DNA from: an uncultured Bacteroidales bacterium
GTDB taxonomy: Bacteria; Bacteroidota; Bacteroidia; Bacteroidales; Coprobacteraceae
Direction: 5' to 3'
Length of the DNA: 56,669 nt
Assembly (NCBI GenBank): GCA_949297285.1
Contig: CASFRL010000001.1
Location: forward strand, 1-56,669
Positions 7,937 through 17,578 of this stretch are shown here, one piece after another. The position numbers were made by a program, and so were the translations under genes. The notes under the pieces are model-generated. The model was not told where the DNA came from. It saw only the letters and a program-made list of their open reading frames with translations, and did not search any database. Within the stretch, counting starts at the first letter, position 1. Every line of letters starts with the position of its first letter.

Positions 7937-9712
7937 ATGGGAAAAGATTGGTTCTTAAAACTTCTGGTCTGGCGAGAAAAAAATATAAAGGAGAAAAACT
8001 TTATTTTAATTCTCAGCTTCATAATCGGTATCTTAGCGGCAGGAGCAGCTCTCATATTGAAATATCTGATACATTTTATACAAAACTTGCTTACAGATCA
8101 CTTTTCGATCAATGGGGCCAATTACCTGTATCTTGTATATCCGATAATCGGTATTTTACTTGCCGGATTATATGTAAGATATATTGTTAAGGACGATATC
8201 AGCCACGGTATAACCCGCATATTATATGCTATTTCTCAACGGAAAAGCCGGTTGAAACCTCATAATATGTACTCTTCGGTGATCGCGAGCTCCATTACAA
8301 TAGGGTTTGGAGGATCAGTAGGAGCCGAAGCTCCGATCGTATATACCGGGGCCGCCATAGGGTCGAACATCGGAAGTGCATTCAGGCTCGACACCCGCGT
8401 ACTCATGCTTCTTGTCGGATGCGGGGCATCGGCCAGTATCGCAGGAATCTTCAAGGCTCCTATTGCCGGATTGTTGTTTACACTGGAAATTCTCATGATG
8501 GATTTGACCACGACCTCGGTAATGCCGTTGCTTATTTCTTCGGCAACAGCCGCCACCGTCGCATATATCTTTACCGGCCCGACTGCACAATTCAGTTTTG
8601 TCCAGACAGAGCCATTCATTGCAGAAAGAATTCCGTATGTCATTATTTTAGGAATCTTTTGTGGCTTTGTATCTCTATATTTCACCCGAGTCATGAATTG
8701 GCTTGAAGACAAATTCAGGAAACTCGGAAATCCGTGGAAAAGATTTGGACTGGGATCTGTAATTCTTAGTTTATCGATCTTCTTACTCCCCCCCCTTTAC
8801 GGTGAAGGATACGAATCGATCACACGACTATTGAGCGGACATCCCGATGTAATCACAGACGGTAGTATTTTTTATCCGTGGAGAGACAATTTCTGGGTTA
8901 TTTTCATGACTTTGGCATTGATCGTATTACTCAAGGTCTTTGCTACCAGTGCGACCAACGGCGGTGGAGGTGTCGGAGGTACATTCGCCCCGAGTCTTTA
9001 CCTTGGATGTATGGGTGGATTTTTATTTGCTTTTACACTCAATCACTTCGAAATGGCAATTCATCTCTCTGAAAAGAATTTTGCACTCATGGGAATGGCC
9101 GGTGTCATGTCGGCCGTCATGCACGCACCATTGATGGCACTCTTCCTCACGGCTGAATTGACCGGAGGATATGATTTATTTCTGCCTTTAATGATCACGT
9201 CCACCGTAGCATTCGGTACCATTAGAATTTTTGAGCCGCACAGCATATACACGATGCGTTTAGCTAAAAAAGGCGAACTGATTACTCATCACAAAGACAA
9301 AGCCGTATTAACGCTCCTGAAAATGGATAGCGTCATAGAAAAAGATTTTCTTGTCGTCCACCCAGAGATGAGTTTAGGCGATATGGTAAAAGTCATTTCT
9401 CAATCTCATCGAAACATATTTCCGGTTACCAATCACCGGAACCAGTTACTCGGTATCGTATTGTTAGACGATATCAGGAATATCATGTTCCGACCCGAGC
9501 TATACAATCGCATGTTTGTGCGAAAATTCATGATTGCCCCTCCGGCGAAAATAGAAGTCGGCATGACCATGGAAAATGTCATGAAGATATTCGATGAGAC
9601 GAACGCATGGAATCTTCCGGTCGTGGAGAACAATCAATATGTCGGATTTGTTTCGAAATCAAAAATATTCAATTCATACCGACGGGTTCTCGTTCATTAT
9701 TCACAAGATTAA
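7937..9712 (+). CDS. ClC-family chloride channel/transporter with C-terminal CBS domains
   Basis: The 591-residue inner-membrane protein has a ClC core (about residues 20-440) followed by two CBS repeats (about 460-575) that may sense nucleotides. Visible ion-path motifs are GGSVGAEAP, with the gating glutamate at Glu131, and GGGGVGGTFAPSLYLG. In the LFTLEILMM segment Glu184 is kept, but the next residue, which is the internal proton glutamate (Glu203) in the E. coli exchanger, is Ile185. This resembles ClC channels more than the classic 2Cl-/H+ exchangers, although some exchangers also lack that residue. The gene follows the sugar transferase by one base, and the stop is 10 nt before fmt. 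Confidence 0.93.
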   Translation: MGKDWFLKLLVWREKNIKEKNFILILSFIIGILAAGAALILKYLIHFIQNLLTDHFSINGANYLYLVYPIIGILLAGLYVRYIVKDDISHGITRILYAISQRKSRLKPHNMYSSVIASSITIGFGGSVGAEAPIVYTGAAIGSNIGSAFRLDTRVLMLLVGCGASASIAGIFKAPIAGLLFTLEILMMDLTTTSVMPLLISSATAATVAYIFTGPTAQFSFVQTEPFIAERIPYVIILGIFCGFVSLYFTRVMNWLEDKFRKLGNPWKRFGLGSVILSLSIFLLPPLYGEGYESITRLLSGHPDVITDGSIFYPWRDNFWVIFMTLALIVLLKVFATSATNGGGGVGGTFAPSLYLGCMGGFLFAFTLNHFEMAIHLSEKNFALMGMAGVMSAVMHAPLMALFLTAELTGGYDLFLPLMITSTVAFGTIRIFEPHSIYTMRLAKKGELITHHKDKAVLTLLKMDSVIEKDFLVVHPEMSLGDMVKVISQSHRNIFPVTNHRNQLLGIVLLDDIRNIMFRPELYNRMFVRKFMIAPPAKIEVGMTMENVMKIFDETNAWNLPVVENNQYVGFVSKSKIFNSYRRVLVHYSQD

Positions 9713-9722
9713 AAGAAGAAAA

Positions 9723-10694
9723 ATGGAAAAGAAAGATCTAAGAATTGTTTTTATGGGGACCCCCGAGTTTGCCGTAGAGAGTTTAAAGCATCTTGTCGAA
9801 GGAGGATATAATGTCGTAGGTGTAATTACAATGCCCGATAAACCGGCAGGAAGAGGTCACAAAATACAGTTTTCGGCAGTTAAAGAATATGCTCTTTCTC
9901 AAGGTCTTCCCTTATTGCAGCCCGAAAAATTAAAGGATGAAACATTTTTGTCCGAACTAAGAGCATTAAACGCAGACCTCCAAATTGTCGTAGCTTTTCG
10001 GATGCTGCCCGAGGTCGTATGGGACATGCCACGATTGGGGACCTTCAATCTGCATGCCTCGCTCCTGCCTCAGTACCGCGGTGCTGCACCCATAAACTGG
10101 GCAATTATCAATGGTGACAGAGAAACCGGAGCCACTACTTTTTTTCTCACCCATGAGATCGATACCGGAAAAATAATCATGCAGAAACGCATTCCTATCG
10201 GCCAGAACGATAACGCAGGGACGATACACGATCGTTTAATGGTCATGGGTGCTGTAATGGTAACAGAAACAGTTGATGCGATTCTCGAAGACAGAATCGT
10301 TCTCACCGATCAAACTTCGGTTCACACAGAGACTCCACTAAAACCGGCACCGAAAATCTTTAAAGAGACTTGCAGGATCGAATGGAATAAAAATGCCAAA
10401 GATATATTCAATTTCATAAGAGGATTATCACCTTATCCGGCTGCATGGTGCGAATGGGAAGCCCCGGACGGAACAATGTACACGGTAAAGGTCTTCGATT
10501 CTGAAATTGTAGATACCGATACAGAAAACAAAAATGCAGGTACATTATATACCGATGGGAAAAAATATATCGAAATAGCTTGTGGACAAGGAGCTATACG
10601 ACTAAAGACATTACAACTCCCCGGGAAAAAAAGGTTACCCGTAGAAGATTTATTACGAGGTTTCCCGCTTTCTGAAGATTTCATTTGCCGCTAA
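9723..10694 (+). CDS. fmt: Methionyl-tRNA formyltransferase
   Basis: The protein of about 323 residues uses 10-formyltetrahydrofolate to formylate the initiator Met-tRNA. The N-terminal hydrolase fold shows IVFMGTPEFAVESL, then MPDKPAGRGH, and the catalytic/folate segment SLLPQYRGAAPINWAIINGD with the Asn-His-Asp-type site (NLHASLLP). The C-terminal OB-like domain follows from about residue 205. The ATG at 9723 is chosen because it begins the conserved MEKKDLRIVFMGTPEF and lies just downstream of the ClC stop; the longer frame from 9594 would overlap the ClC gene by about 120 bp. Length is normal. It overlaps the next gene in a TAATG arrangement. Confidence 0.96.
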   Translation: MEKKDLRIVFMGTPEFAVESLKHLVEGGYNVVGVITMPDKPAGRGHKIQFSAVKEYALSQGLPLLQPEKLKDETFLSELRALNADLQIVVAFRMLPEVVWDMPRLGTFNLHASLLPQYRGAAPINWAIINGDRETGATTFFLTHEIDTGKIIMQKRIPIGQNDNAGTIHDRLMVMGAVMVTETVDAILEDRIVLTDQTSVHTETPLKPAPKIFKETCRIEWNKNAKDIFNFIRGLSPYPAAWCEWEAPDGTMYTVKVFDSEIVDTDTENKNAGTLYTDGKKYIEIACGQGAIRLKTLQLPGKKRLPVEDLLRGFPLSEDFICR

Positions 10695-11101
10695 TGCAAA
10701 GTATCAATCCGTACAAAAAAATTATATATATCATATCCGGGACCTTATGCCTTATTTTAGGGGGTATCGGCCTATTCATGCCGATACTTCCAACAACACC
10801 GTTCTGGCTGTTAACGGCATGGTTATATACGCGCAGCTCTCCACTCTTATATCATAAAGTCATGAATATCCCCCTATTCGGGAACTGTATCCGGAATTTT
10901 CGAGAGTATAAAGCAATACCTTTGCGGGGAAAAATTATCAGCATAACGGTTTTATGGCTTACTATCGGAGTGTCGGCATGGATAGCCGCATCACTATGGA
11001 TAGCTATACTTTTAATCGCAATCGCTATCGGAATTACGGTACATATTCTTTCTTTCAAAACTCTACCGCCCGACATATATCGAAAAAAAAGGAACCGTTA
11101 A
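10694..11101 (+). CDS. DUF454 (YbaN-like) small inner-membrane protein
   Basis: The protein of about 135 residues has two hydrophobic regions: residues about 8-40, containing GLFMPILPTTPFWLLTAW, and about 80-115. The LPTTPF stretch and the following WLYTRSSP are the DUF454/YbaN hallmark. Function is not established for the family. The ATG at 10694 shares its A with the fmt TAA stop, which suggests translational coupling; a TTG at 10685 is a less likely start. It is the last gene of the rightward group from 5959. The DNA that follows is the decayed recQ region. Confidence 0.85.
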   Translation: MQSINPYKKIIYIISGTLCLILGGIGLFMPILPTTPFWLLTAWLYTRSSPLLYHKVMNIPLFGNCIRNFREYKAIPLRGKIISITVLWLTIGVSAWIAASLWIAILLIAIAIGITVHILSFKTLPPDIYRKKRNR

Positions 11102-11422
11102 ATTTCGAACCTACAAGCAGAGAAATTATATAAACCATAAGTAGCCCTTAGCGGCACATTTCTCCCAAGTCGAATAATCGCATCACATCCGAGCAACACT
11201 TACCCTATCGATAAAACATCAAAAACGATCATATTTCCGTATGGCTGTCAGATAAGAAGTTTTATCCGAAATAATGCAAACGCGGTTGATCTGAATATAT
11301 TCTCAAACCGGAAGATCGGATCGACACATCTCTCTATTCAAAAGATTTGAAAAAATTATATCATTTATTGCAAGATATGGCGAACGAATGACGACAAAAT
11401 TAGGAATTATCAGAAATCCATG
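11102..11422. other. Gene-free stretch next to the recQ remnant
   Basis: No convincing open reading frame, RNA gene or terminator is visible on either strand. By position it would correspond to the sequence after the RQC domain (HRDC region) of the former recQ, but no residue pattern can be recognised with confidence. It may be fully eroded recQ 3' sequence. Confidence 0.4.
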
Positions 11423-11895
11423 TCAGCCATACCTCGGCATCATTCGAAGTACTTTCCATCCCAACTCGGTCACCGATAAGCGCTCACCTTGGTTATAAAG
11501 CATCTCGAACAACCCCAACTGCAACATCTATTTTTTCCGAAAGGGTATCAGGCAGACCGGCAAAGAGCCAAACAAACATGGGACACGTTGGAGCCGCGCT
11601 ATAATTGGGAGCAGAAAGTATCCCTTTCAACCCGGCCGGAATAGGTTTCATGGGAAACAGCATCGACCTGATCCTTCATCAATGCCAACAACGGAGAAAC
11701 GACAATCGTCATTCCGTCTCGCAACAATGCCGCTATCTGATAACAAAGAAACCTTCCTCCTCCCGTAGGCACCAAAACCAGACAATCACGCCCGGCCATA
11801 ACAGTATCGATTATCTCTGCCTGCCCGAAACGAAACGAATCATATCCCTACTACTTTTTTTAAACTTGTAAGGGAGTATTCTGGCTCAAAGTCAT
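11423..11895 (-). pseudogene. recQ: Decayed recQ: N-terminal helicase start and C-terminal winged-helix end remain
   Basis: Reading leftward from an ATG at 11895, three bases below the ugd stop, the sequence gives MTLSQNTPLQV. A missing base then breaks the frame, which resumes as [39 protein letters not shown] and [17 protein letters not shown]. This is the RecQ N-terminus, with Walker A changed from the expected GGGKS to GGGRF. Homology stops near 11640. A second piece at 11423-11527 reads MLQLGLFEMLYNQGERLSVT followed by ELGWKVLR, which resembles the RQC winged-helix end of RecQ. The roughly 400 residues of motor and zinc domains between them are missing. Nonfunctional. A functional recQ may exist elsewhere. 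Confidence 0.85.
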
Positions 11896-13212
11896 TTAGC
11901 GTCCTATACATTCATAATCAAAACCTAAAGCTTTTACATCTTCTCGATCATAAATGTTACGTCCATCCAATATATAATGAGTCTTCATCAATTTATGGAT
12001 AACTACCCAAGACGGCAACCGGAATTGTTTCCATTCGGTTACCAACATCAAACAATCGGCATCGACCAAAGCATCGTACATATCATTCACAAAAATAATG
12101 TTCTTCTCGCCCAACCGACGTTTTGCCTCCGGCATGGCAATAGGGTCGTAAGCCTTTACAACACATCCGGCCTTAACCAAAGCGTCTAATAACAATAGCG
12201 ACGGAGCATCTCGCATATCATCGGTCTCGGGCTTGAACGAAAGTCCCCAGACAGCAATAGTCTTTCCGGACAATTCACCTGAATAGTAGGCCGAAAGTTT
12301 CTTGAAAAGAAGCATTTTCTGCTCATCATTCACTTGCTCGACGGCTTTCAATATGTCAAAATTAACATCATTCTCTGATGCTGTTTTTATCAATGCCCTG
12401 ACATCTTTCGGGAAACACGAACCTCCATATCCGCAACCGGCATACAGGAATTTACTACCAATGCGTTCATCACTGCCTATCCCGGCACGTACCATATTAA
12501 TATCGGCACCTACCTTTTCGCAAAGATTGGCAATGCTGTTCATGAAGCTAATACGGGTAGCCAACATTGCATTTGCAGCATATTTGGTCATCTCTGCCGA
12601 AGGGACATCCATAAATATAATTCGGAAATTATTGATCAAAAAGGGTTTATAAAGACGAGACAACAACGCTTTTGCCTTTTCCGACTCCACACCCACGACT
12701 ACCCGATCGGGATGCATAAAGTCATTTACTGCATTTCCTTCTTTCAAGAATTCCGGGTTAGAAGCAACATCAAACTGGATATCGAGTTTTCGGGCATCCA
12801 ATTCGTCTTGTATCGTTTTCCGCACCAAAGATGCCGTTCCGACAGGAACTGTACTTTTCGTAACGATAAGAAGATATTTATTCATGGTACGTCCAATCGT
12901 ACGGGCAACATCCAAGACATAACTTAAATCGGCACTTCCGTCTTCATCGGGCGGTGTACCCACTGCACTGAAAACAATATCGACATCATTAATACATGAA
13001 GCGAGATCTGTCGTAAAATTCAATCGTCCGTCATTACAATTTTTCTTAACCAATTCTTCCAAACCCGGCTCATAAATAGGAATTATTCCATTCTTAAGTT
13101 TTTCAATCTTGGTCCGGTCAACATCCACACAAATAACATTCGCACCCATTTCAGCGAAACAAGTTCCCGTTACCAAACCCACATAACCGGTTCCGACAAT
13201 TGCAGTTTTCAT
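11896..13212 (-). CDS. ugd: UDP-glucose 6-dehydrogenase
   Basis: The 438-residue cytoplasmic enzyme oxidises UDP-glucose to UDP-glucuronate using two NAD+. It has the N-terminal Rossmann motif GTGYVGLVTGTCFAEMG (residues 7-23), the central helix region, the catalytic-cysteine motif FLYAGCGYGGSCFPKDV, and a C-terminal UDP-binding domain with VWGLSFKPETDDMRDAPS. Length and motifs are standard. It lies 49 nt downstream of a sugar transferase on the same strand, so it probably supplies UDP-glucuronate or derivatives for surface polysaccharide. The recQ remnant begins immediately after its stop. Confidence 0.96.
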   Translation of the reverse strand: MKTAIVGTGYVGLVTGTCFAEMGANVICVDVDRTKIEKLKNGIIPIYEPGLEELVKKNCNDGRLNFTTDLASCINDVDIVFSAVGTPPDEDGSADLSYVLDVARTIGRTMNKYLLIVTKSTVPVGTASLVRKTIQDELDARKLDIQFDVASNPEFLKEGNAVNDFMHPDRVVVGVESEKAKALLSRLYKPFLINNFRIIFMDVPSAEMTKYAANAMLATRISFMNSIANLCEKVGADINMVRAGIGSDERIGSKFLYAGCGYGGSCFPKDVRALIKTASENDVNFDILKAVEQVNDEQKMLLFKKLSAYYSGELSGKTIAVWGLSFKPETDDMRDAPSLLLLDALVKAGCVVKAYDPIAMPEAKRRLGEKNIIFVNDMYDALVDADCLMLVTEWKQFRLPSWVVIHKLMKTHYILDGRNIYDREDVKALGFDYECIGR

Positions 13213-13261
13213 AATCTACACTTCTATAATTTTAATACACAAATTTTTATCTTATTACTTT

Positions 13262-14656
13262 TCAGAACGCATTCTGATCTCCTTTAAAAACACCGATCAA
13301 GGTCAAGAAAATAATTTTCATGTCGAGCATAAAATTCCAATTTTCTATATACCAAACATCGTATTCGACTCTTTTTTCCATCTGCCACAACTCTTTTGTC
13401 TCTCCCCGATAACCATTTACCTGCGCCCACCCTGTCAAACCGGGTTTAATAAAATGGCGTACCATATATTTGTCGATAATCGATGAATAGTCTTTGGTAT
13501 GCTTCAGCATATGGGGACGAGGACCGACAACAGACATTTCTCCTTTAAAGACATTTATAAACTGCGGCATCTCATCGAGACTTGTTTTTCGCAAAAATTC
13601 ACCGATACGCGTTATACGAGGATCTCCTTTGGTCGCTTGAAGTTTATCGCTATCACTATTTACTCTCATAGTTCTGAACTTCAGACAATTAAATTCTCTT
13701 CCCATAAAGCCCGTCCGCTTCTGCTTAAATAATATAGGCCCCGGAGAGGAGAGTTTTACGCATATTGCGATCGGCAACAACCACAATGGAGAAAACAATA
13801 AAACAATGGATGAGAAAACGAGATCAAAAGAGCGTTTAATCATTCTCAATTCCCATTTTTGTAAAGGCTCTTCCCGAACAGATAATACCGGGACACGTCC
13901 CATAATCTGAAAATGCAGTCGCCGAAAAACATAACGGCTGATTTCCGGTACTATAAAAAAACGTATGGCATGACGCTCAGAGAATTGAAGCAGTTTCAAT
14001 ATTTTCTCGTCCTGAGATCCGGGCAGGGCACAATATATCTCATCGATATTATTTCCCAACGCAAATTTCTCTACCATACTGGTATCTCCTAACAGTTGGG
14101 GAACTTGACCTTTCAAATCGGCATTATCATCAAAAAATCCGAGAAACTTATATCCATATCCCAAATCAGAATGCAACTCCCGAAACAGCATCAACCCCGT
14201 TTTTCCTGCACCGACAATAATGACTCTCTTAAAATTATACCCTTTACTTCTATAATATTTTAAGACCCGACTTGCCAAAAGCCACCAAAGATTTAAAGAG
14301 ATAAAGAAGCCTACAAAAAAAGTAAATAGGACAACCGTACCTACCTCAATTTGTAGGAATGTAAGCAACAGTATAAAAATCAGGAATAATAAAATTACTG
14401 ATTCCGAGGCGGCTAACAATAACGAATCGATATAGATAATACGCGTATTATGTATTTGATTAAACATTAATACGACCGGGAAATAAGAGATATTTAATAA
14501 AAGCCAAACTATTTTCTGGTTGAACTGAAGAATCATGTCCGAATCGAAAAACAAGCAAACCAGAAGAAAAACAAGATTGATGCAACAAAAATCGCCGATA
14601 GCAACCAATCCTCTTATAAAACGCCCTCTATCTCTTCTTTCCATACTTTCAAACAC
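13262..14656 (-). CDS. Undecaprenyl-phosphate sugar phosphotransferase (WcaJ-like)
   Basis: The 464-residue membrane protein has four N-terminal hydrophobic segments (about residues 12-130), a Rossmann-like middle with [17 protein letters not shown], one further hydrophobic helix (about residues 275-300), and a C-terminal sugar transferase domain. That domain contains [40 protein letters not shown] and [20 protein letters not shown]. It should load a hexose-1-phosphate onto undecaprenyl phosphate to start exopolysaccharide or O-antigen repeat units. The neighbouring ugd suggests a shared polysaccharide role. It is only moderately like the transferase at 6523-7935, so the two need not use the same sugar. 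Confidence 0.92.
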   Translation of the reverse strand: MFESMERRDRGRFIRGLVAIGDFCCINLVFLLVCLFFDSDMILQFNQKIVWLLLNISYFPVVLMFNQIHNTRIIYIDSLLLAASESVILLFLIFILLLTFLQIEVGTVVLFTFFVGFFISLNLWWLLASRVLKYYRSKGYNFKRVIIVGAGKTGLMLFRELHSDLGYGYKFLGFFDDNADLKGQVPQLLGDTSMVEKFALGNNIDEIYCALPGSQDEKILKLLQFSERHAIRFFIVPEISRYVFRRLHFQIMGRVPVLSVREEPLQKWELRMIKRSFDLVFSSIVLLFSPLWLLPIAICVKLSSPGPILFKQKRTGFMGREFNCLKFRTMRVNSDSDKLQATKGDPRITRIGEFLRKTSLDEMPQFINVFKGEMSVVGPRPHMLKHTKDYSSIIDKYMVRHFIKPGLTGWAQVNGYRGETKELWQMEKRVEYDVWYIENWNFMLDMKIIFLTLIGVFKGDQNAF

Positions 14657-14745
14657 TTATTCACAATAGAAGCATCTATGTGACTATTGATAAAACAGCC
14701 CGTAACAAACCTTAGTTTATTACGAGCCGAATATATTTTTTCTAT

Positions 14746-16557
14746 TTATAAATTTTCATCGATCAACTCAATTTTCTGAGCAATCAATTGCATTTCATCT
14801 TTCAACTTCTGGATTTTACGTTCCATTTCCTTGAGCATACCACCTCCGCTTTTAGAGGAGATATTCAAAAAGCCCATATTGTTTTCATAAGTTTGCAATT
14901 CTGCTTTAATATGCTCATAAGAACGCATCAGCCGTTCGCGCTCGCGATACAATTTATTTTGAGCTTGATCAGATGATGCCATCTGTTGAACTGTTGCGGT
15001 AAATGAATTCAGGCGATTCTGTGCTTCGTTCATATTTAGCCGCTTAAAATGTTTATCCAGCGCAGCTTTATAGCTTTTATATATTTTATCTTTTTCTTTA
15101 AACGGTACGTGGCCTATCTGATTCCATTCTGCCATCAACGTTTTTACCAATGCTATTGCGTCGGCAGGAGCCATTGCATCATCCAGGGATTCTAATTTTT
15201 CAATGACCGCTTTTTTCAAAAGTAAATTTTCTTGCTCTACTTGGCGCAAAGAAGCCGTTTGTTTATTTTTCTGTTCGAAGAAATAGTCACAAGCAGCGAT
15301 AAACCGATTCCATATTGCATCGGAATATTTCTTCGATACCGGACCTATGGTTTTCCATTCTTTCTGAATGGCAATCATCTGGTCGGTCGTATTTTTCCAA
15401 TCGGTACTGTCTTTCAGCGCTTCGGCCTTTTCACACAAAGCTTTTTTCTTTTCAAGGTTAAGAGACATTTCGTCCTTCACCCGCTTAAAATATTCGGCTT
15501 TTTGTTTAAAGAACTCATCGCACGTTTTACGGAAGCGTTCGAACAAGGCATTGTTCACCTTACGGGATGCAAAACCTATATTTTTCCAACGTTCCTGCAA
15601 TGCGATAATATCTTTCGTCTTTTCGTCCCAGGCACTAAATGATTTCAATGCAGACATATCGATTGCTTCAATCTCTTCACAGATAGCGATCTTCGCTTCC
15701 TCATTTTTTTGTTCGTCGGCTTTCAGAGACTCAAAGTGTTGTTGGTGGGCTTTGTTTATTACCGTAGATGCCGCTTTGAACCGATTCCACAAATCTTCAC
15801 GCAACTCTTTGGCTACCGGTCCTATGGCCCGCCATTCATCATGCAAAGATTGTAAAGATTTAAATGCAGCTACAATATCTTCATTCTTAGCCAATGCCTC
15901 GGCCGATTCACAAATTGCCAATTTCAAGTCTAAATTTTTCTTGAAATCATAATCGCGCAATTCTTTATTGATTTTCAACAAATCATAAAAATGCTCGACA
16001 TACAGCTGATAAGTCTTCCATAATTCATTGACAGCGGAGGCCGGAATATCGGTAATTTCCTTGAAAGCCTGCTGCAATTGTTGAAAATCGTTGTAATGCT
16101 TGTTTATATTATCAGAATCTTCGGTAATCTTCTTTATTTCTTCCAATATAGATTTCTTACGAAGCAAATTTTCTTCTTTTATTTTCTCCTGCTGTTCGAG
16201 GTATTTTGCCTTTTTCTCTTTAAACACATTCAACAAATCTTTCAATTCATCTTCCCATTCGTCAGCTTTAGGAGAAAATTCGGAGGTGCCATCCGTCTCT
16301 TCTTCAAATTTTCGGCGGGCATCTTCCACTTCATTTTTACGAAGTTTATAATAATTTTGTTTCAATAAATCTATTTCGTCTCTTACTTCTTCTACCGGTT
16401 TATTTACGAGCTCTCTAAGCCTCGCAACAATTTCTTCTCGAGACAGTTTAATCTCTTTAGCGGTTTCCGGTAAAGAAACATTTTCCGTGGTAGTGCTCTT
16501 CTCTGCCTGAGCAGACGACTCCTGCAAAGAAGCTTCATGAAGGTCCATCATATCCAA
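14746..16557 (-). CDS. DUF349 repeat coiled-coil protein
   Basis: The 603-residue, very charged cytoplasmic protein is made of repeated helical units of about 70-75 residues. Each carries a W-x-x-I-G-x-x-x(K/R) pattern (for example LHDEWRAIGPVAKELREDLW, LQERWKNIGFASRKVNNALF and IQKEWKTIGPVSKKYSDAIW). This is the DUF349 family, widespread in Bacteroidota. No signal peptide or catalytic motif is visible. The first 60 residues are Glu/Ser rich and probably disordered, and the last 60 form a coiled coil. The family has no firmly known biochemical role. It is flanked by a sugar transferase downstream and the Cas6-like gene upstream, and both gaps are large enough for separate promoters. Confidence 0.88.
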   Translation of the reverse strand: MDMMDLHEASLQESSAQAEKSTTTENVSLPETAKEIKLSREEIVARLRELVNKPVEEVRDEIDLLKQNYYKLRKNEVEDARRKFEEETDGTSEFSPKADEWEDELKDLLNVFKEKKAKYLEQQEKIKEENLLRKKSILEEIKKITEDSDNINKHYNDFQQLQQAFKEITDIPASAVNELWKTYQLYVEHFYDLLKINKELRDYDFKKNLDLKLAICESAEALAKNEDIVAAFKSLQSLHDEWRAIGPVAKELREDLWNRFKAASTVINKAHQQHFESLKADEQKNEEAKIAICEEIEAIDMSALKSFSAWDEKTKDIIALQERWKNIGFASRKVNNALFERFRKTCDEFFKQKAEYFKRVKDEMSLNLEKKKALCEKAEALKDSTDWKNTTDQMIAIQKEWKTIGPVSKKYSDAIWNRFIAACDYFFEQKNKQTASLRQVEQENLLLKKAVIEKLESLDDAMAPADAIALVKTLMAEWNQIGHVPFKEKDKIYKSYKAALDKHFKRLNMNEAQNRLNSFTATVQQMASSDQAQNKLYRERERLMRSYEHIKAELQTYENNMGFLNISSKSGGGMLKEMERKIQKLKDEMQLIAQKIELIDENL

Positions 16558-16591
16558 ATTCTTTAAGAAAAAAAGCTAATTACTTTAGAGA

Positions 16592-16616
16592 GACAAAATA
16601 AAAAAATTATTTTGTC
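16592..16616. promoter_or_regulatory. Short perfect inverted repeat upstream of the DUF349 gene
   Basis: GACAAAATAA and TTATTTTGTC are exact reverse complements separated by AAAAA. The site lies 35-59 bp upstream of the DUF349 start, in the gap after the Cas6-like gene. It could be an operator or part of a weak hairpin; very AT-rich DNA makes chance symmetry possible. Confidence 0.3.
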
Positions 16617-16678
16617 AAATCATATAAAAAAAATCACTTTTTTCAAAGATTTCTTTTTTTCGAGAATAAAGTTCTCAG

Positions 16679-17452
16679 TTATTCTAAAATTTCGATGCAA
16701 CCAAAACCCAAATTGACTTTATCTCCCAAGCCCGTATTATGAATCAATCGATGCAACACAGGGTGCAATGTCAGTCTGAATTTGTACATGTAACCGATAA
16801 TTTTCGATTCTTCTTTCGTAAAACGTTTGATAAATATCCCTTTTCTCTTAGGCTCCGACAACAATTCGAAACTGAAATTCATATCGCCAGAAAAATCTTT
16901 TCCAAAAAAATGACGGTATTTTTCTAAAATATGATTCAACAAAATCTCTTCATATCCGGGAGTCGACGGACTTACATATTCGATACTTTTATTCGGACGT
17001 ACCTGTACGAAAACAATCGGAGACAGAGAAAGATAGTTTAATGTTTCGCCATAAGTCTCCACATCAGTCTTTATGATATCATCTACCTGCAAGTCCACTT
17101 GAGTATGACGGTCTCCGATCAATAAGTTTTTTCCGGCAAAAAGCGTATTGATAAATTCTTCGGTAGAACGCTCCGGCAAACAAGATATCCATAGCTGTAT
17201 TCTTTTTGAAAGGATAAACAAACGATCGGTTTCGACTTTAATTTTGGGGATATAAAAATTAGAAATAGATAATAATCTATATTTTACACTCAATTCAGGC
17301 AAAAAGCCGTTTATCCTCAACCACTGCTCATACAGTTCTTTATTCTCGGTCAACATCCGGTGAATACAAGAAGACAACTCATATTGGTAACTCACCGGAA
17401 GCACATTCCCAAATCGGTCTGATTTTACTGTAAGTATCAACTTAAATCGCAT
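16679..17452 (-). CDS. Orphan Cas6-like protein (CRISPR RNA endoribonuclease family)
   Basis: The 257-residue protein shows the Cas6 layout. The N-terminus is MRFKLILTVKSDRFGNVLPV, followed by YQYELSSCIHRML, then two ferredoxin-like halves, and the glycine-rich loop GLGDKVNLGFGCIEI closes the chain (about residues 241-255). Active Cas6 enzymes cut CRISPR repeat RNA. In the segment that normally holds the catalytic histidine (His46 in the Pyrococcus enzyme), this protein reads EQWLRINGF, with Arg46. Another histidine, His31, is nearby. No other cas gene and no repeat-spacer array is visible in the window. It stands between an M16 peptidase and the DUF349 gene on the same strand. It may process a distant array or bind RNA without cutting. 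Confidence 0.75.
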   Translation of the reverse strand: MRFKLILTVKSDRFGNVLPVSYQYELSSCIHRMLTENKELYEQWLRINGFLPELSVKYRLLSISNFYIPKIKVETDRLFILSKRIQLWISCLPERSTEEFINTLFAGKNLLIGDRHTQVDLQVDDIIKTDVETYGETLNYLSLSPIVFVQVRPNKSIEYVSPSTPGYEEILLNHILEKYRHFFGKDFSGDMNFSFELLSEPKRKGIFIKRFTKEESKIIGYMYKFRLTLHPVLHRLIHNTGLGDKVNLGFGCIEILE

Positions 17453-17578
17453 ATTACTCTCTATTACCTACGCCAAAGATTCTTAAAAATTTGAATCTCT
17501 GTGTAGTCCCGTTTACTACCTGTTATTGATTTTCATATTAATTCACACGCCAAAATCCTAAAGATTTTATCGCTCTGC

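Noticed and set aside
9594..9722. N-terminal extension of Fmt
   Set aside because: Overlaps the ClC coding region and is not part of the conserved formyltransferase; the ATG at 9723 is better.
15368..15952. 194-codon + strand ORF inside the DUF349 gene
   Set aside because: Antisense shadow; Ser/Phe-rich composition comes from Lys/Glu codons on the coding strand.
17453..17578. Possible CRISPR array next to the Cas6-like gene
   Set aside because: No repeated unit of 20-40 bp is present in this gap or in the gap at 16558-16678, so no array is claimed.
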